The position numbers and the translations under genes are program-made. From Pseudanabaena sp. PCC 7367 (GTDB taxonomy: Bacteria > Cyanobacteriota > Cyanobacteriia > Pseudanabaenales > Pseudanabaenaceae), in the NCBI RefSeq assembly GCF_000317065.1, contig NC_019701.1, forward strand, positions 2,676,001 to 2,740,000: 64,000 nt of DNA. Direction: 5' to 3'. Shown here piece by piece: positions 16,361-25,636 of this stretch (position 1 is the stretch's first letter; each line of letters opens with the position of its first letter). The notes below the pieces were generated by a model. It saw only the letters and a list, made by a program, of their open reading frames with translations. It was not told where the DNA came from and did no database searches.

Positions 16361-17830
16361 ATGCCAAAATCACTGAATAACTCGCAAAACCTGACGATTG
16401 TATGGCATCGACGCGATCTCAGGATCGCTGACAATCCTGCTTTAGATCAGGCGATCGCCCAAAACGGAGCCACCATTGGCATATTTATATTCGATCCGCA
16501 AATTTTAGAAAGCAAGGCCGAAGACCAAACCACCGGTGCTGGCCAGGTTGATTTCATGCTGGGTTGTTTGCAAGAATTACAGGCCGCTTATCAAGATTTG
16601 GGTAGCGATCTGCTTTTTTTTCATGGTGACCCAGCTAAAACCATTCGAGACATAGCACAAACCCTCAATGCTGCACGGGTGTTTTTCAATCAAGACGTAG
16701 AGCCCTTTGCCCGTGAGCGCGATCGGCAAGCCTGTGCTGCCCTGGCCGAAATTGGCGTTGAAGTAAAAAGCTTTCTGGATCTTGCCCTCCATGCCCCCGA
16801 TGCCATTTCCACCAATTCCGGCACGCCCTACAAGGTCTATACTCCCTTCTGGCGTAGTTGGATCGCCAAAGCAAAGCCGCAACCACTACCTAGCCCTGCA
16901 AAACTAGTTGGTTTGGATGGCCGCACCAGCGAGAGTAGGTCAATTGAAGCCAAGGCGATCGCCCTACCCAGGCTGGCAGATCTGGGCTTTAGCTGCGATC
17001 AGGATATTCCCACCGCTGGTATTAAGGCCGCTGAGCAGTGTCTACAGGATTTTTGTGATACCAACAAGATTTTTAATTACCAGCAAGAGCGTAACTTTCC
17101 TGCTAATCCTGGCACCTCGATGCTCAGTCCACATTTAAGGTTCGGCACGATCGGCATCCGCCAAGTCTGGCAAGCCACGGTCGCCGCTACCGAGCATATC
17201 CGCAGCGATGAAGAAAAAGCGGGATTGCAAACCTGGCGACAGGAATTGGCATGGCGCGAGTTCTATCAACATGTGCTGTTCCATTTTCCCGATCTGGCAA
17301 CGGGGGCATATCGATCGCAAATGCAGGTGTTTGAGTGGGATGATGACGAGGCTAAGTTTGCGGCCTGGTGTAAGGGAGAGACGGGCTATCCGATCGTGGA
17401 TGCGGCGATGCGGCAATTGAATCAAACGGGCTGGATGCACAATCGCTGCCGGATGATCGTGGCTAGTTTTTTGACTAAGGATTTAATCATTAACTGGCAG
17501 TGGGGTGAGCGCTATTTCATGGAAAAGCTGGTGGATGGCGATCAGGCGGCGAATAATGGTGGCTGGCAGTGGAGTGCTTCTAGTGGCATGGACCCGAAAC
17601 CGTTGCGGATTTTTAATCCGGCTTCGCAGGCGCGGAAATATGACAAGGATGGCGAATATATCCGGCGCTGGATTCCAGAATTAGCAGGCTTGACTACGGC
17701 GGAGCTGCTGAGTGGCAATATTACGCCGCAACAATGCAAGGAGCGTGGTTACCCCATGCCGATCGTTGATCATGCGGTGCAGCAACGGGAGTTTAAGCGC
17801 AGGTATGGCGAGGCAAAAGAAAGCCTTTAG
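16361..17830 (+). CDS. phr: Deoxyribodipyrimidine photolyase (CPD class I)
   Basis: 489 residues. It repairs cyclobutane pyrimidine dimers using blue light and FADH-, with an antenna cofactor. The N-terminal alpha/beta antenna domain starts with IVWHRRDLRIADNPAL. The helical FAD domain contains GTSMLSPHLRFGTI, TWRQELAWREFYQH, GYPIVDAAMRQLNQTGWMHNR and DGDQAANNGGWQW with ASSGMDPKPLRIFNP. The length and the Trp-rich GGWQW stretch match cyanobacterial class I photolyases of the 8-HDF type rather than cryptochrome-DASH. It is monocistronic, with a 90-bp gap to the convergent cheA-like gene. Confidence 0.95.
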   Translation: MPKSLNNSQNLTIVWHRRDLRIADNPALDQAIAQNGATIGIFIFDPQILESKAEDQTTGAGQVDFMLGCLQELQAAYQDLGSDLLFFHGDPAKTIRDIAQTLNAARVFFNQDVEPFARERDRQACAALAEIGVEVKSFLDLALHAPDAISTNSGTPYKVYTPFWRSWIAKAKPQPLPSPAKLVGLDGRTSESRSIEAKAIALPRLADLGFSCDQDIPTAGIKAAEQCLQDFCDTNKIFNYQQERNFPANPGTSMLSPHLRFGTIGIRQVWQATVAATEHIRSDEEKAGLQTWRQELAWREFYQHVLFHFPDLATGAYRSQMQVFEWDDDEAKFAAWCKGETGYPIVDAAMRQLNQTGWMHNRCRMIVASFLTKDLIINWQWGERYFMEKLVDGDQAANNGGWQWSASSGMDPKPLRIFNPASQARKYDKDGEYIRRWIPELAGLTTAELLSGNITPQQCKERGYPMPIVDHAVQQREFKRRYGEAKESL

Positions 17831-17923
17831 TAATTAGTAATTAATTATTAATCTTTCATAGACCTTCATAGACAGGACTTATGCAGACGGAGATACAGCA
17901 GTTTGCGATATATAGGGGTGACC

Positions 17924-20900
17924 TTACCCCACAAACGAATTCACACATTTGAGGATTTCCACCGCCGTAAACGGCTTATTAATATAGGCATTTACGCCCA
18001 ACTTCGCCGCCTCATCCCGGTGTCTCTGCCCCGAACGCGAAGTCAAAAACACTACGGGCAGATTGTGCCAGCGTTGATCGTCTCGTACTGCTTGCAGGAG
18101 GCCAAACCCATTCAGTCGCGGCATTTCAATATCTGAAATCAATAGCTTGAGATTATTAGAAGAACCACTCACTATATCCAAGGCTTCCTTACCATCCCGA
18201 CAGGAGATCACATCATAGCCACTTTGCTTGAGGATACGTTCCAACAATCGCCGCGTGGCCACTGAATCTTCCGCGATCACGATCGAAGGTGGCTGGTTCT
18301 TGGCAATGCTACGCAATGAAGGTGGGGTTTTCTTACCAATCGCATAGGCGCGATCGAGCTTAACAATTTCGCTCGGCACAATTACTGGCACCGCTCGACC
18401 TGTACCCAAAATTGCACAGCCAGACAGATAAGAAGGCATTGGCAGAGTATTATCAAATGGTTTGATGATTAATTCTCGTTGTTCCAAGATTGTATCTACT
18501 TTGACCGCAATTACAGAATCGCCGCCATCGAGAATCAAGCCCACCTTATGCTCTGCGCCAGACTGGTCATAGTATTCGTTGCCATAGGCTAGCAATTTAC
18601 TCAGCGGAATTAAGGGGATTTCCTGCCGCCGCCATTTCACCAGTTTGGGATGATTCGCATCGGTTGCTGTGTCTGAGTGGGTGGTATTTATGGCCTTAGT
18701 AGCCTTAGTGGCAGGTGGTTCAGACGTGGGAGATGGGGGGTGGGTGGCGATCGCTTCCGTAACGCTGCTGCTACTGGATATTTCCGTAATATCCGTAGCC
18801 TCTGTTTCCACATATTCCATCTCACTGGCCATAATAATATCCAGCACACTGGTAGCCAGAATCCCCAGCGAATGTGCATTGAGGTTGCAAACCATCATTG
18901 GTAAGAGGTTCAGTTCGATCGGTAGGGTGATGGTGAATTCGGTGCCCTGACTGACCTGGGTCGCAATATTAATATTGCCACGCAACTTTTTGACCTGCGA
19001 TCGCACAATATCCAAACCCATACCCCGACCAGACAGACTACTGACAGTAGCAGCGGTTGAGAAACCCGGTTGGAAGATGAAATTAAGCATCTCTTCGCTG
19101 GACAATGGGGCTATGGGTGGGTTGTGATCAGCCATCCCCTTAGCGATCGCCTGTTGATAGATATGGGCTGGCTCGATGCCACTGCCGTCGTCACGCAAGC
19201 GAATAATAACTTGCGTACCTTCCACCATTGCTTCTAGGGCAATCGTGGCTGTAGCGGGTTTATCCTGGGCGCGGCGTTGGGATGGCGATTCGATCCCGTG
19301 GTCAAACGCATTCACCAGTAAATGATTGAGTGGTGTTTGCAAGCGCTCTAATACGGTCTGGTCTACCAGCACTTCCGCACCGCTAATTTCTAAATTGACA
19401 TCCTTGCCATGTTTTTGACAGAGGCGAGCCAATTGAGCAGTAAACCGCTGAGCCAGGGTTTTGAATGGCACCAGCCGCGATGCGGTGAATTCCTTATAGA
19501 GTGCGTCCAGTTCTTGACGGAGCTGGGTAATTTCTTCGGCTAGTTCCCTGGAACTGATGTCGATGTCCGATCGGGTTTCTTTAATCCTGAGCAATAACTC
19601 CTGAAACCCTTGTAGGCTAATGTGGGTACTGGTGTATTGATCCAGTTCCAAGGCATCAAAATCCGATCGTCCAGCCTCGAACGTAGCGATGCCATCCATA
19701 CCACCGATCGCCGCTAACAGAGACGCGCCACCGCCGTTATTCGCATTTCCCTCCCCATTGGCAGCCAGAGCGGCAGTGTTGGCATTATGATTACTATTCC
19801 GGTTCAGCCCCAACGAAGAAGACACCGTGAGCTGGTCATAGAGGGATTGGATATAGTCCTGGACTGGCGCAAGACCCTGTACCAGGTTTTGCAAATTACG
19901 ACTGGTCTGACTAATTTGCTGTTGCTGGCGCACTAAGCGTTCATGGCGGATGATTAACTCACCAACCATGTTGCTCATTTTCTTCATCCGATCGCTGGGC
20001 ACCCGCACATAAGAAAGCGATTTAGCGACGATCGACTGAGCTTCGACATTGGTGGCCCCACTCAAATCGAGTGATCCCTGATTGGATGAGAGTGGGATTG
20101 TATTTTCTGGGTTCTCCTTCGTTGCGGTGAGTTCCTGGCCTGGGATTTCCGGCTGGCCTAAATCTGCTGTTTCTTCCAACTCATTTTCAGCTTCGACTGG
20201 TTCCAGGGCAGCAATCTCAGCGGCGGGAGCTAAATCTAAATCTGAATCTAAGCCTGAATCTAGCTCTGAATCTAAGTCTGATGTTGCCGCCAACTTAGGT
20301 TCAGCGCTGGTGGGTGCTGTGGTGGCGGGAACTTCGTTCACATCAGTCACTTCCGTAACATCAGTAAAATCAGCAACTGGCGCTGCCGCTGTGACCGGTT
20401 GAGTGGGTTGCAGATATTGCGATCGCTGGTGCCGCAAGGCCGTAATAACCTGTTTGCCGATCGTGCGCAGTTCGGTGAGTGAATGGCGATCGTGGGCTTG
20501 TACTGCCTCAATTAAGGGGGGCAGTGGTTCCGTTAGCCATTCTAGCTCGAAGGTTTCGCTTAATAATAAGCATTCCTCTGCCAGAACCGCCAGACTGGTT
20601 TTGATCTGGGGGATGCTGACCGGGTCTAGATCAAGTTCTTGAGCAGCATGAGTTAAACAGGCTTCCAGGTCTTTTTCTAACGCTGCCCTGACCATCGCCG
20701 GAACTTCAGCGTTGGCCGGTGTGTTGGCTTGAAAGTTGTCTCCCGTTGCTGTTTCTGCCTTAATCATGGCCAGAGTGGAACTTAATAACTCCAGCAAATC
20801 AAGGTCTACGGACACATCCTCAAGGGAGTTGTCGGGTAAGGCATTGATCCGATCGACCACTGCCACAATTTCATTGATGCCCTGTTCAAGCAGTTGGCCA

Positions 20901-21181
20901 ATGATCTGACGATCGATCGCTTCGTTGGTGCGCAACAGCTCCAGGATGTCTTCAAATTTATGGGCCAGTTTGCTCAGGCTGGGCAATTGGGCAATGCCAG
21001 AGCCCCCCTTGAGCGAGTGAGCCGCGTGCATCAGTGCGGTGTAGTCCGGTTGTCCCTGTTGTAATTTCTCTAGACCCTGTTGCAAGGCTTCCAGGTATTT
21101 AGGCAGATCGTCATAGAGAAAACACTGACGCGATTCCAGGTTTATGGCGGCCAGGGTTGCCGCATCAAAACTAATTGCCAT
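17924..21181 (-). CDS. CheA-type hybrid histidine kinase (PilL/PixL-like)
   Basis: 1085 residues. Domains in order: HPt with His55 in HAAHSLKGGSG; an acidic low-complexity linker (about 265-385) rich in Asp, Ser, Ala and Glu; a dimerisation region with VPSDRMKKMSNMVGELIIRHERL; HATPase with LNHLLVNAFDHGIE, RDDGSGIE and GRGMGLDIV; a CheW-like regulatory domain (about 740-945); and a C-terminal receiver with LLISDIEMPRLNGF. This HPt-kinase-CheW-receiver form is usual in cyanobacterial type-IV-pilus phototaxis systems. It is the last gene of the operon, starting 3 bp after the MCP stop. The receiver may act as phosphate sink or second output. Confidence 0.94.
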   Translation of the reverse strand: MAISFDAATLAAINLESRQCFLYDDLPKYLEALQQGLEKLQQGQPDYTALMHAAHSLKGGSGIAQLPSLSKLAHKFEDILELLRTNEAIDRQIIGQLLEQGINEIVAVVDRINALPDNSLEDVSVDLDLLELLSSTLAMIKAETATGDNFQANTPANAEVPAMVRAALEKDLEACLTHAAQELDLDPVSIPQIKTSLAVLAEECLLLSETFELEWLTEPLPPLIEAVQAHDRHSLTELRTIGKQVITALRHQRSQYLQPTQPVTAAAPVADFTDVTEVTDVNEVPATTAPTSAEPKLAATSDLDSELDSGLDSDLDLAPAAEIAALEPVEAENELEETADLGQPEIPGQELTATKENPENTIPLSSNQGSLDLSGATNVEAQSIVAKSLSYVRVPSDRMKKMSNMVGELIIRHERLVRQQQQISQTSRNLQNLVQGLAPVQDYIQSLYDQLTVSSSLGLNRNSNHNANTAALAANGEGNANNGGGASLLAAIGGMDGIATFEAGRSDFDALELDQYTSTHISLQGFQELLLRIKETRSDIDISSRELAEEITQLRQELDALYKEFTASRLVPFKTLAQRFTAQLARLCQKHGKDVNLEISGAEVLVDQTVLERLQTPLNHLLVNAFDHGIESPSQRRAQDKPATATIALEAMVEGTQVIIRLRDDGSGIEPAHIYQQAIAKGMADHNPPIAPLSSEEMLNFIFQPGFSTAATVSSLSGRGMGLDIVRSQVKKLRGNINIATQVSQGTEFTITLPIELNLLPMMVCNLNAHSLGILATSVLDIIMASEMEYVETEATDITEISSSSSVTEAIATHPPSPTSEPPATKATKAINTTHSDTATDANHPKLVKWRRQEIPLIPLSKLLAYGNEYYDQSGAEHKVGLILDGGDSVIAVKVDTILEQRELIIKPFDNTLPMPSYLSGCAILGTGRAVPVIVPSEIVKLDRAYAIGKKTPPSLRSIAKNQPPSIVIAEDSVATRRLLERILKQSGYDVISCRDGKEALDIVSGSSNNLKLLISDIEMPRLNGFGLLQAVRDDQRWHNLPVVFLTSRSGQRHRDEAAKLGVNAYINKPFTAVEILKCVNSFVG

Positions 21182-21184
21182 AAT

Positions 21185-23938
21185 TTATTCCTTCTCAAGA
21201 CGGAACTGATCCACGGATACTTGCAGGTTTTCGAGTACGCCCACTAGGTCTTGTAGTGAAGTAGTTACGGATTTGGTTTCTTGTTCAGTGGATTTGGCGA
21301 TCTCATTAACGTTTTCCAAGACTTTGTTCACCTGCTCCGAAGCTAGCGTTTGCGAAACCGTACTGTCAGAGATCGATTGCAAGTATGCGTCGATATTGCG
21401 GCTAATTTCCGCCAGCCCCTTGAGCGTTTCTTTGGTTTCGTTTACCAGTTTGGTACCTGCGACCACCTCGGTTGTACTTGCTTCCATTGTTTGTAACACT
21501 TCGGTGGTTTCCTGTTGGATGTTCCCCACCAGTTGGTGAATTTCTCTGGTTGCCTCAGTAACTCGATCAGCCAGGCGGCGTACCTCATCGGCTACAACCC
21601 GGAAGCCTTGACCATGTTCACCAGCGCGAGCCGCCTCGATCGAAGCGTTAAACGCCAGCAGGTTCGTTTTTTCGGAAATCCCGGAAATGATCGACACAAT
21701 CTGGGAAATTTCTTGCGAAGATTCGGCCAACCGTTTGACTTTTTTTGACGTTGCCGCCACTGAAGAGCGTACCCCTTCGATCGTCTGCACCGTTTGGTCA
21801 ATCTTGGTATCACCCTCTTGTGCGGCTAACACACCCTGATTGGCAATTTTGGCCGCATTCTGGGCTGATTTTGCCACCCGTTGAATTGCTTTGTTACTCT
21901 CATCGGCATCAAACAGGGCATTGGCGATTACCTTCGATTGGGTTTGGGCGGAATCAGAGAAGGTATCCACGGTATTTCCGGTGCTTTGAACCAGTTCATT
22001 TACCTGAATCGCGGCGTTCTTGACCTGAACCACCAGGGTTTTAAGTTTGCGAATCGTAGCATTAAATGCGTCAGCGATCGAACCTACCTCACCCTCAGTA
22101 ATCTTGGCTTGCACGGTCAGGTCACCTTTTTGGGCTCCTTCAATTTCCAGCAGCAGGCTGATTACTTCCCGTTGCAGTCTTTCCTTTTGTTCTTTCTGGG
22201 CTTTGGCTTCTTGTTCGTTCAACTTCGCCTGTCTTTCCAGGGCTTTTTCTGACTGGACAATACTATCGGCCATATTGTTGAATGCTACGGCCAATTCACC
22301 TACTTCATCATCAGCCACGATCTCGGCTCTGGCTTTCCGATTGCCCCCCGCAAATGCTTGGGTAACCGGGGTTAGTTCTTGAATTGGTTTGGCCACCGAT
22401 TCCCGTAGAATCAGCGCTAGCATAATATCAAGAATCAACACGATGATTGTGGATATACCCAGTGACAACCAGGTATTGCGGGTTAGGTTGGTCACCTTGA
22501 ATTCAGAAGTACCCCGCACCAGGATCGCCGTAGGTTGATCGTTATACTGCCTCACCGCACCATCTGGAGTTACCAGAATCTGACTGGGCTCAGCTTGAGC
22601 TGCCAGAGTGAAATACTGATCCCCGATTTTCAGGCGAGCATTGATCACCTCACCTTCGGCGGCAGCCGCTTCGTTTAGGAACTGTTCGGTTTGAGGAGTA
22701 GGATTTAAGCCTATGTTTGGCTGGAGCGCACCTTGATCTGTTTGTAGCAAAGAGGTTGCCAAGACAAACTCGCCGCTGGGCTGACGCATATAGACGGCGG
22801 CATAACCACTGTGCTCACTGTCTGCCTGTGCCGCTTCTGCTTCTTGTCCCAGGGCGGAGAGGGTGAGCTGGGCGATCGGCTGTTTGTTGTTGACAATATC
22901 ACCGGAAATCAGCACCCCCACTACCTTACTGCTACTGCCAGGGGCAAATACAGGGGTGGCGGTATAACGAATCAGCGCATCCTGGATTGCAAATCCCGGC
23001 GGCAGGGGTGGCGCTTCGGCCTGTAAATCGGCGGCGGGCACAATCGCACTGGCTTTGATCTGAGCCGGGTTTTCTAAAACCGCACTCACTAGTCCGGCGG
23101 GGTCGAAAGATTGTCCGGTGCGATCGGCATTGGCATTGACAATAATGCGGCGATCGGTGCCCACCAATGTGGCATACTCGATTGTCCGGGCAGTGATTTC
23201 ATTTTCCAGAATCCCCTTCACCTGAGCTTCCTGGGCAGCGCTAATGGAATTACTACTGGCATAGCTATTGGCCGCAGCCACGATCGCCAAGTTATCAGAT
23301 TGCCCCCGGAAACCAAACCCCATCTGGTTGATTTTAATGTTGTAGTTAATGTCCATAACTGCAACCTCTGAGCTGGCTTGCTCAAACAATTGTTGTTTTA
23401 GCGATTGTCCAATCAGAACCGCACCAAAGGCAATGATCCCCAGAGACAAGACCTCAGAAGCGATCAAGGTGGATAATTGTTTGCGCCCCACGGGCAGGTT
23501 CAAGAACCAAGACGGGATCAGTGATTTTTGCTTGAGTTTAGGAATGCTGCGGATTTCCGCTTTTTTGGTGGGGCTACTAACGGGTTTGCCGGTGGTGTCT
23601 AATTCTGGCTCGGCTAATTCTGGTGGGGCCGAAGGAGCCAGTGCTTCCACCATTGGTTGCAGGTTCTCCAGCGCTTTTTTAGCGATCGCGCCGTAGGTAC
23701 CATCTGGATCTTGTTCAATTACCTGTTGATAGATGGCGATCGCCGCTTCGAGACCGCCTCGACTTTCTAATTCATAGGCTTCGAGAATACTGGGCATCAA
23801 ATCTACTGCCGCACCATTATTGGTCGGCATGGCGGGCACGGCTACGCCTGATTCATGACCATTTTTTTGATGGCCGTTCTGGTTTGCGTCGGTTTCTAAC
23901 CTCGAAAGGGGTCGATCGGGATTGCTTTTCTGATTCAT
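21185..23938 (-). CDS. Methyl-accepting chemotaxis protein (PilJ/HmpD-like) with N-terminal TPR-like segment
   Basis: 917 residues. A long cytoplasmic N-terminus includes one TPR-like repeat (YELESRGGLEAAIAIYQQVIEQDP). It is followed by membrane segment 1 (about 155-182, STLIASEVLSLGIIAFGAVL), an outer sensor region of about 300 residues, membrane segment 2 (WLSLGISTIIVLILDIMLAL), HAMP and the coiled-coil signalling domain with hairpin tip EKTNLLAFNASIEAARAGEHG. There are no GAF domains, which makes it PilJ-like rather than the photoreceptor PixJ. The outer domain probably senses an unknown signal, as the cognate receptor of this CheA/CheW set. Confidence 0.93.
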   Translation of the reverse strand: MNQKSNPDRPLSRLETDANQNGHQKNGHESGVAVPAMPTNNGAAVDLMPSILEAYELESRGGLEAAIAIYQQVIEQDPDGTYGAIAKKALENLQPMVEALAPSAPPELAEPELDTTGKPVSSPTKKAEIRSIPKLKQKSLIPSWFLNLPVGRKQLSTLIASEVLSLGIIAFGAVLIGQSLKQQLFEQASSEVAVMDINYNIKINQMGFGFRGQSDNLAIVAAANSYASSNSISAAQEAQVKGILENEITARTIEYATLVGTDRRIIVNANADRTGQSFDPAGLVSAVLENPAQIKASAIVPAADLQAEAPPLPPGFAIQDALIRYTATPVFAPGSSSKVVGVLISGDIVNNKQPIAQLTLSALGQEAEAAQADSEHSGYAAVYMRQPSGEFVLATSLLQTDQGALQPNIGLNPTPQTEQFLNEAAAAEGEVINARLKIGDQYFTLAAQAEPSQILVTPDGAVRQYNDQPTAILVRGTSEFKVTNLTRNTWLSLGISTIIVLILDIMLALILRESVAKPIQELTPVTQAFAGGNRKARAEIVADDEVGELAVAFNNMADSIVQSEKALERQAKLNEQEAKAQKEQKERLQREVISLLLEIEGAQKGDLTVQAKITEGEVGSIADAFNATIRKLKTLVVQVKNAAIQVNELVQSTGNTVDTFSDSAQTQSKVIANALFDADESNKAIQRVAKSAQNAAKIANQGVLAAQEGDTKIDQTVQTIEGVRSSVAATSKKVKRLAESSQEISQIVSIISGISEKTNLLAFNASIEAARAGEHGQGFRVVADEVRRLADRVTEATREIHQLVGNIQQETTEVLQTMEASTTEVVAGTKLVNETKETLKGLAEISRNIDAYLQSISDSTVSQTLASEQVNKVLENVNEIAKSTEQETKSVTTSLQDLVGVLENLQVSVDQFRLEKE

Positions 23939-24275
23939 GGTTCTTAATGGAAACGTAGTGAACGATAGAACTAGATTGAAACTATAGTTGGCTCAGCTCA
24001 AGGTCATGGGCAAGCGTGGCTAATTGTTGCGTTGGAAGATGGGAGCTGGGGAAGGATGGGCACTGAGATCGACAATTTAAAATATAAAGTATGAGCGATC
24101 GGACTTAGAACCTGTGGCACTAACTCTCGAACCGCTTAATCTTTTTGGGTAATCTAAACTTTTTTAATCCCTAGGGCGCTAACCTCGCTATCCACAAATT
24201 TTCTTCAAAGCAATGCTGATCGCTGTCAGATATGGATTTATGGATTGTATGCGGTTATTCCCAGTAGACATGGCA
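23939..24275. other. Unusually long gap inside the chemotaxis operon
   Basis: About 340 bp upstream of the MCP gene with no convincing gene on either strand. All other junctions downstream are short, so an internal promoter for the MCP-CheA pair may lie here. No repeat or RNA is recognised. Confidence 0.4.
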
Positions 24276-24419
24276 TCAGAATTTACCCGTCTGTCTGGAA
24301 GTTGCAGAGCCTATGGCATGAAGGCGGTTGAGAATATAGCGCTCAATTGTTTCATTGGTTAAATACTGATTGCGATCAATTACGATCAATCGTGAGCAAC
24401 GCTGCCCCACCCAGAGCAT
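24276..24419 (-). CDS. Possible 47-residue peptide coupled to the cheW-like gene
   Basis: The ATG at 24419-24417 overlaps the cheW-like stop codon (TGATG), the classic sign of translational coupling, and the frame stays open for 47 codons. The predicted peptide has a protein-like composition, with the amphipathic stretch NQYLTNETIERYILNRLHAI. I know no family for it. It could equally be a chance frame in the gap before the MCP gene. Confidence 0.35.
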   Translation of the reverse strand: MLWVGQRCSRLIVIDRNQYLTNETIERYILNRLHAIGSATSRQTGKF

Positions 24420-24901
24420 CAGGCGCTATGGGCCAGGGTGGCAGTGAAGTCGGGATTTAACACCGCAAATAATTTTAGAGGATCTAATACTACGTGGGTG
24501 TTGCCTTGATGTCGGGTATATCCTGCTAATACTGACTTAGAGCGTTTTGGCAATTTGGTGGGTAAGCTGCGTTGTCGACGGCGATCGAACGAAATTACAT
24601 CTTCAATGCCCTTGACAATGCAAATAATCTGGCGATTATCCAGATCTGATTGCGTTGATCTGACCACCACCGCCGTTAGGGGATTAATCAAAGAAGTAAA
24701 TTTCAATCCTAAAAATGCCTCCAGGTGCATGACCCAGAGCAGGTTGCCCTTATGATTATTAACCCCTAATAACCAAGGTTCCATATTGGGGATCGGGGTT
24801 ACTTCCTGTTGCTGCAGTTGCAAAACATCCCCCACCGCCATGACTGGAATCGCCATACGTAGATTATGTGAAATCTTAACAGCAAAGTATTCCTGACTCA
24901 T
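24419..24901 (-). CDS. CheW-like adaptor (PilI/PixI-like)
   Basis: 160 residues, a single CheW domain that couples the methyl-accepting receptor to the CheA-type kinase. Recognisable are MAIPVMAVGDVLQLQQQEVTPIPNM with the following PWLLGVNNHKGNLLWV, the family-typical binding strand, and VVRSTQSDLDNRQIICIVKGIEDVI. It lies between the CheY-like and MCP genes in the conserved order. Its stop overlaps the start of a possible small peptide gene. Confidence 0.92.
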   Translation of the reverse strand: MSQEYFAVKISHNLRMAIPVMAVGDVLQLQQQEVTPIPNMEPWLLGVNNHKGNLLWVMHLEAFLGLKFTSLINPLTAVVVRSTQSDLDNRQIICIVKGIEDVISFDRRRQRSLPTKLPKRSKSVLAGYTRHQGNTHVVLDPLKLFAVLNPDFTATLAHSA

Positions 24902-24980
24902 GGCTAATTACTCAATTACTTCTTCTACTTCTTTAATCAGTTGTTGGCGATCGTGGTGCGTGCTTCTAATGTCAATTTTC

Positions 24981-25346
24981 CTAATTAACATGTTGATAGA
25001 CCCGATCCAACAGCTCTTTGGGAGCAAATGGCTTGGTCACATATTCATTCCCGCCCTGGCGCAGTGCCCAGAACTTATCAAATTCTTGATCCTTGGAACT
25101 GCAAAATAGAATCGGTATCTGGCCTAGCTTCGCGTCTTCGCGGATACTGCGGCACAGGTCTAGTCCACTTTGACCCGGCATAATAATATCCAGCACAATC
25201 AGGTTGGGCAGGGAATTGCTTTGCAGCCAATTCCAGGCTGATTCGGCATTGTCATGTACTATCACATCAAACCCTGCTTGGGAGAGTAAGCTAGAGATCA
25301 ATTTTTGCTCAGCGTGGCTATCTTCAACCACAATTACTGTTTTCAT
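24981..25346 (-). CDS. CheY-like response regulator (PilH/PixH-like)
   Basis: 121 residues, receiver domain only. Features: VVEDSHAEQK, phospho-acceptor Asp in LIVLDIIMPGQSGLDL, and the Lys in YVTKPFAPKE. It is the second gene of the chemotaxis operon, equivalent to PilH/PixH, and should be phosphorylated by the CheA-like kinase. The start ATG at 25346 begins directly at the first beta strand (MKTVIVVEDS). Confidence 0.93.
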   Translation of the reverse strand: MKTVIVVEDSHAEQKLISSLLSQAGFDVIVHDNAESAWNWLQSNSLPNLIVLDIIMPGQSGLDLCRSIREDAKLGQIPILFCSSKDQEFDKFWALRQGGNEYVTKPFAPKELLDRVYQHVN

Positions 25347-25636
25347 GTTCTTTAAACCTCGATCACTTGATAATTGATTAAGAATACTGAGAATAATTAA
25401 AATACTTGGCAGGCCAAGAATTCAGAGCATAGGAAATATGGAGATGGTGGGAATGATTGAGATTAGGTAATCTATTCGCCCTACTCCCTCCCTATTCATC
25501 GTTGGGAATTCATCGTTGGGACGATGCGCCCTCTTAAGAACATCTAGAACCTAGATAGATATACAAACTACAAACTACAAACTTGTCAGGTGGGTAAAAG
25601 CAATAGCCAGACCAATAAAACCTGGCGATCGCTGCA

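Noticed and set aside
20082-20402. Open plus-strand frame opposite the CheA linker
   Set aside because: It is a mirror frame of the low-complexity Asp/Ser/Ala/Glu linker of the real gene.
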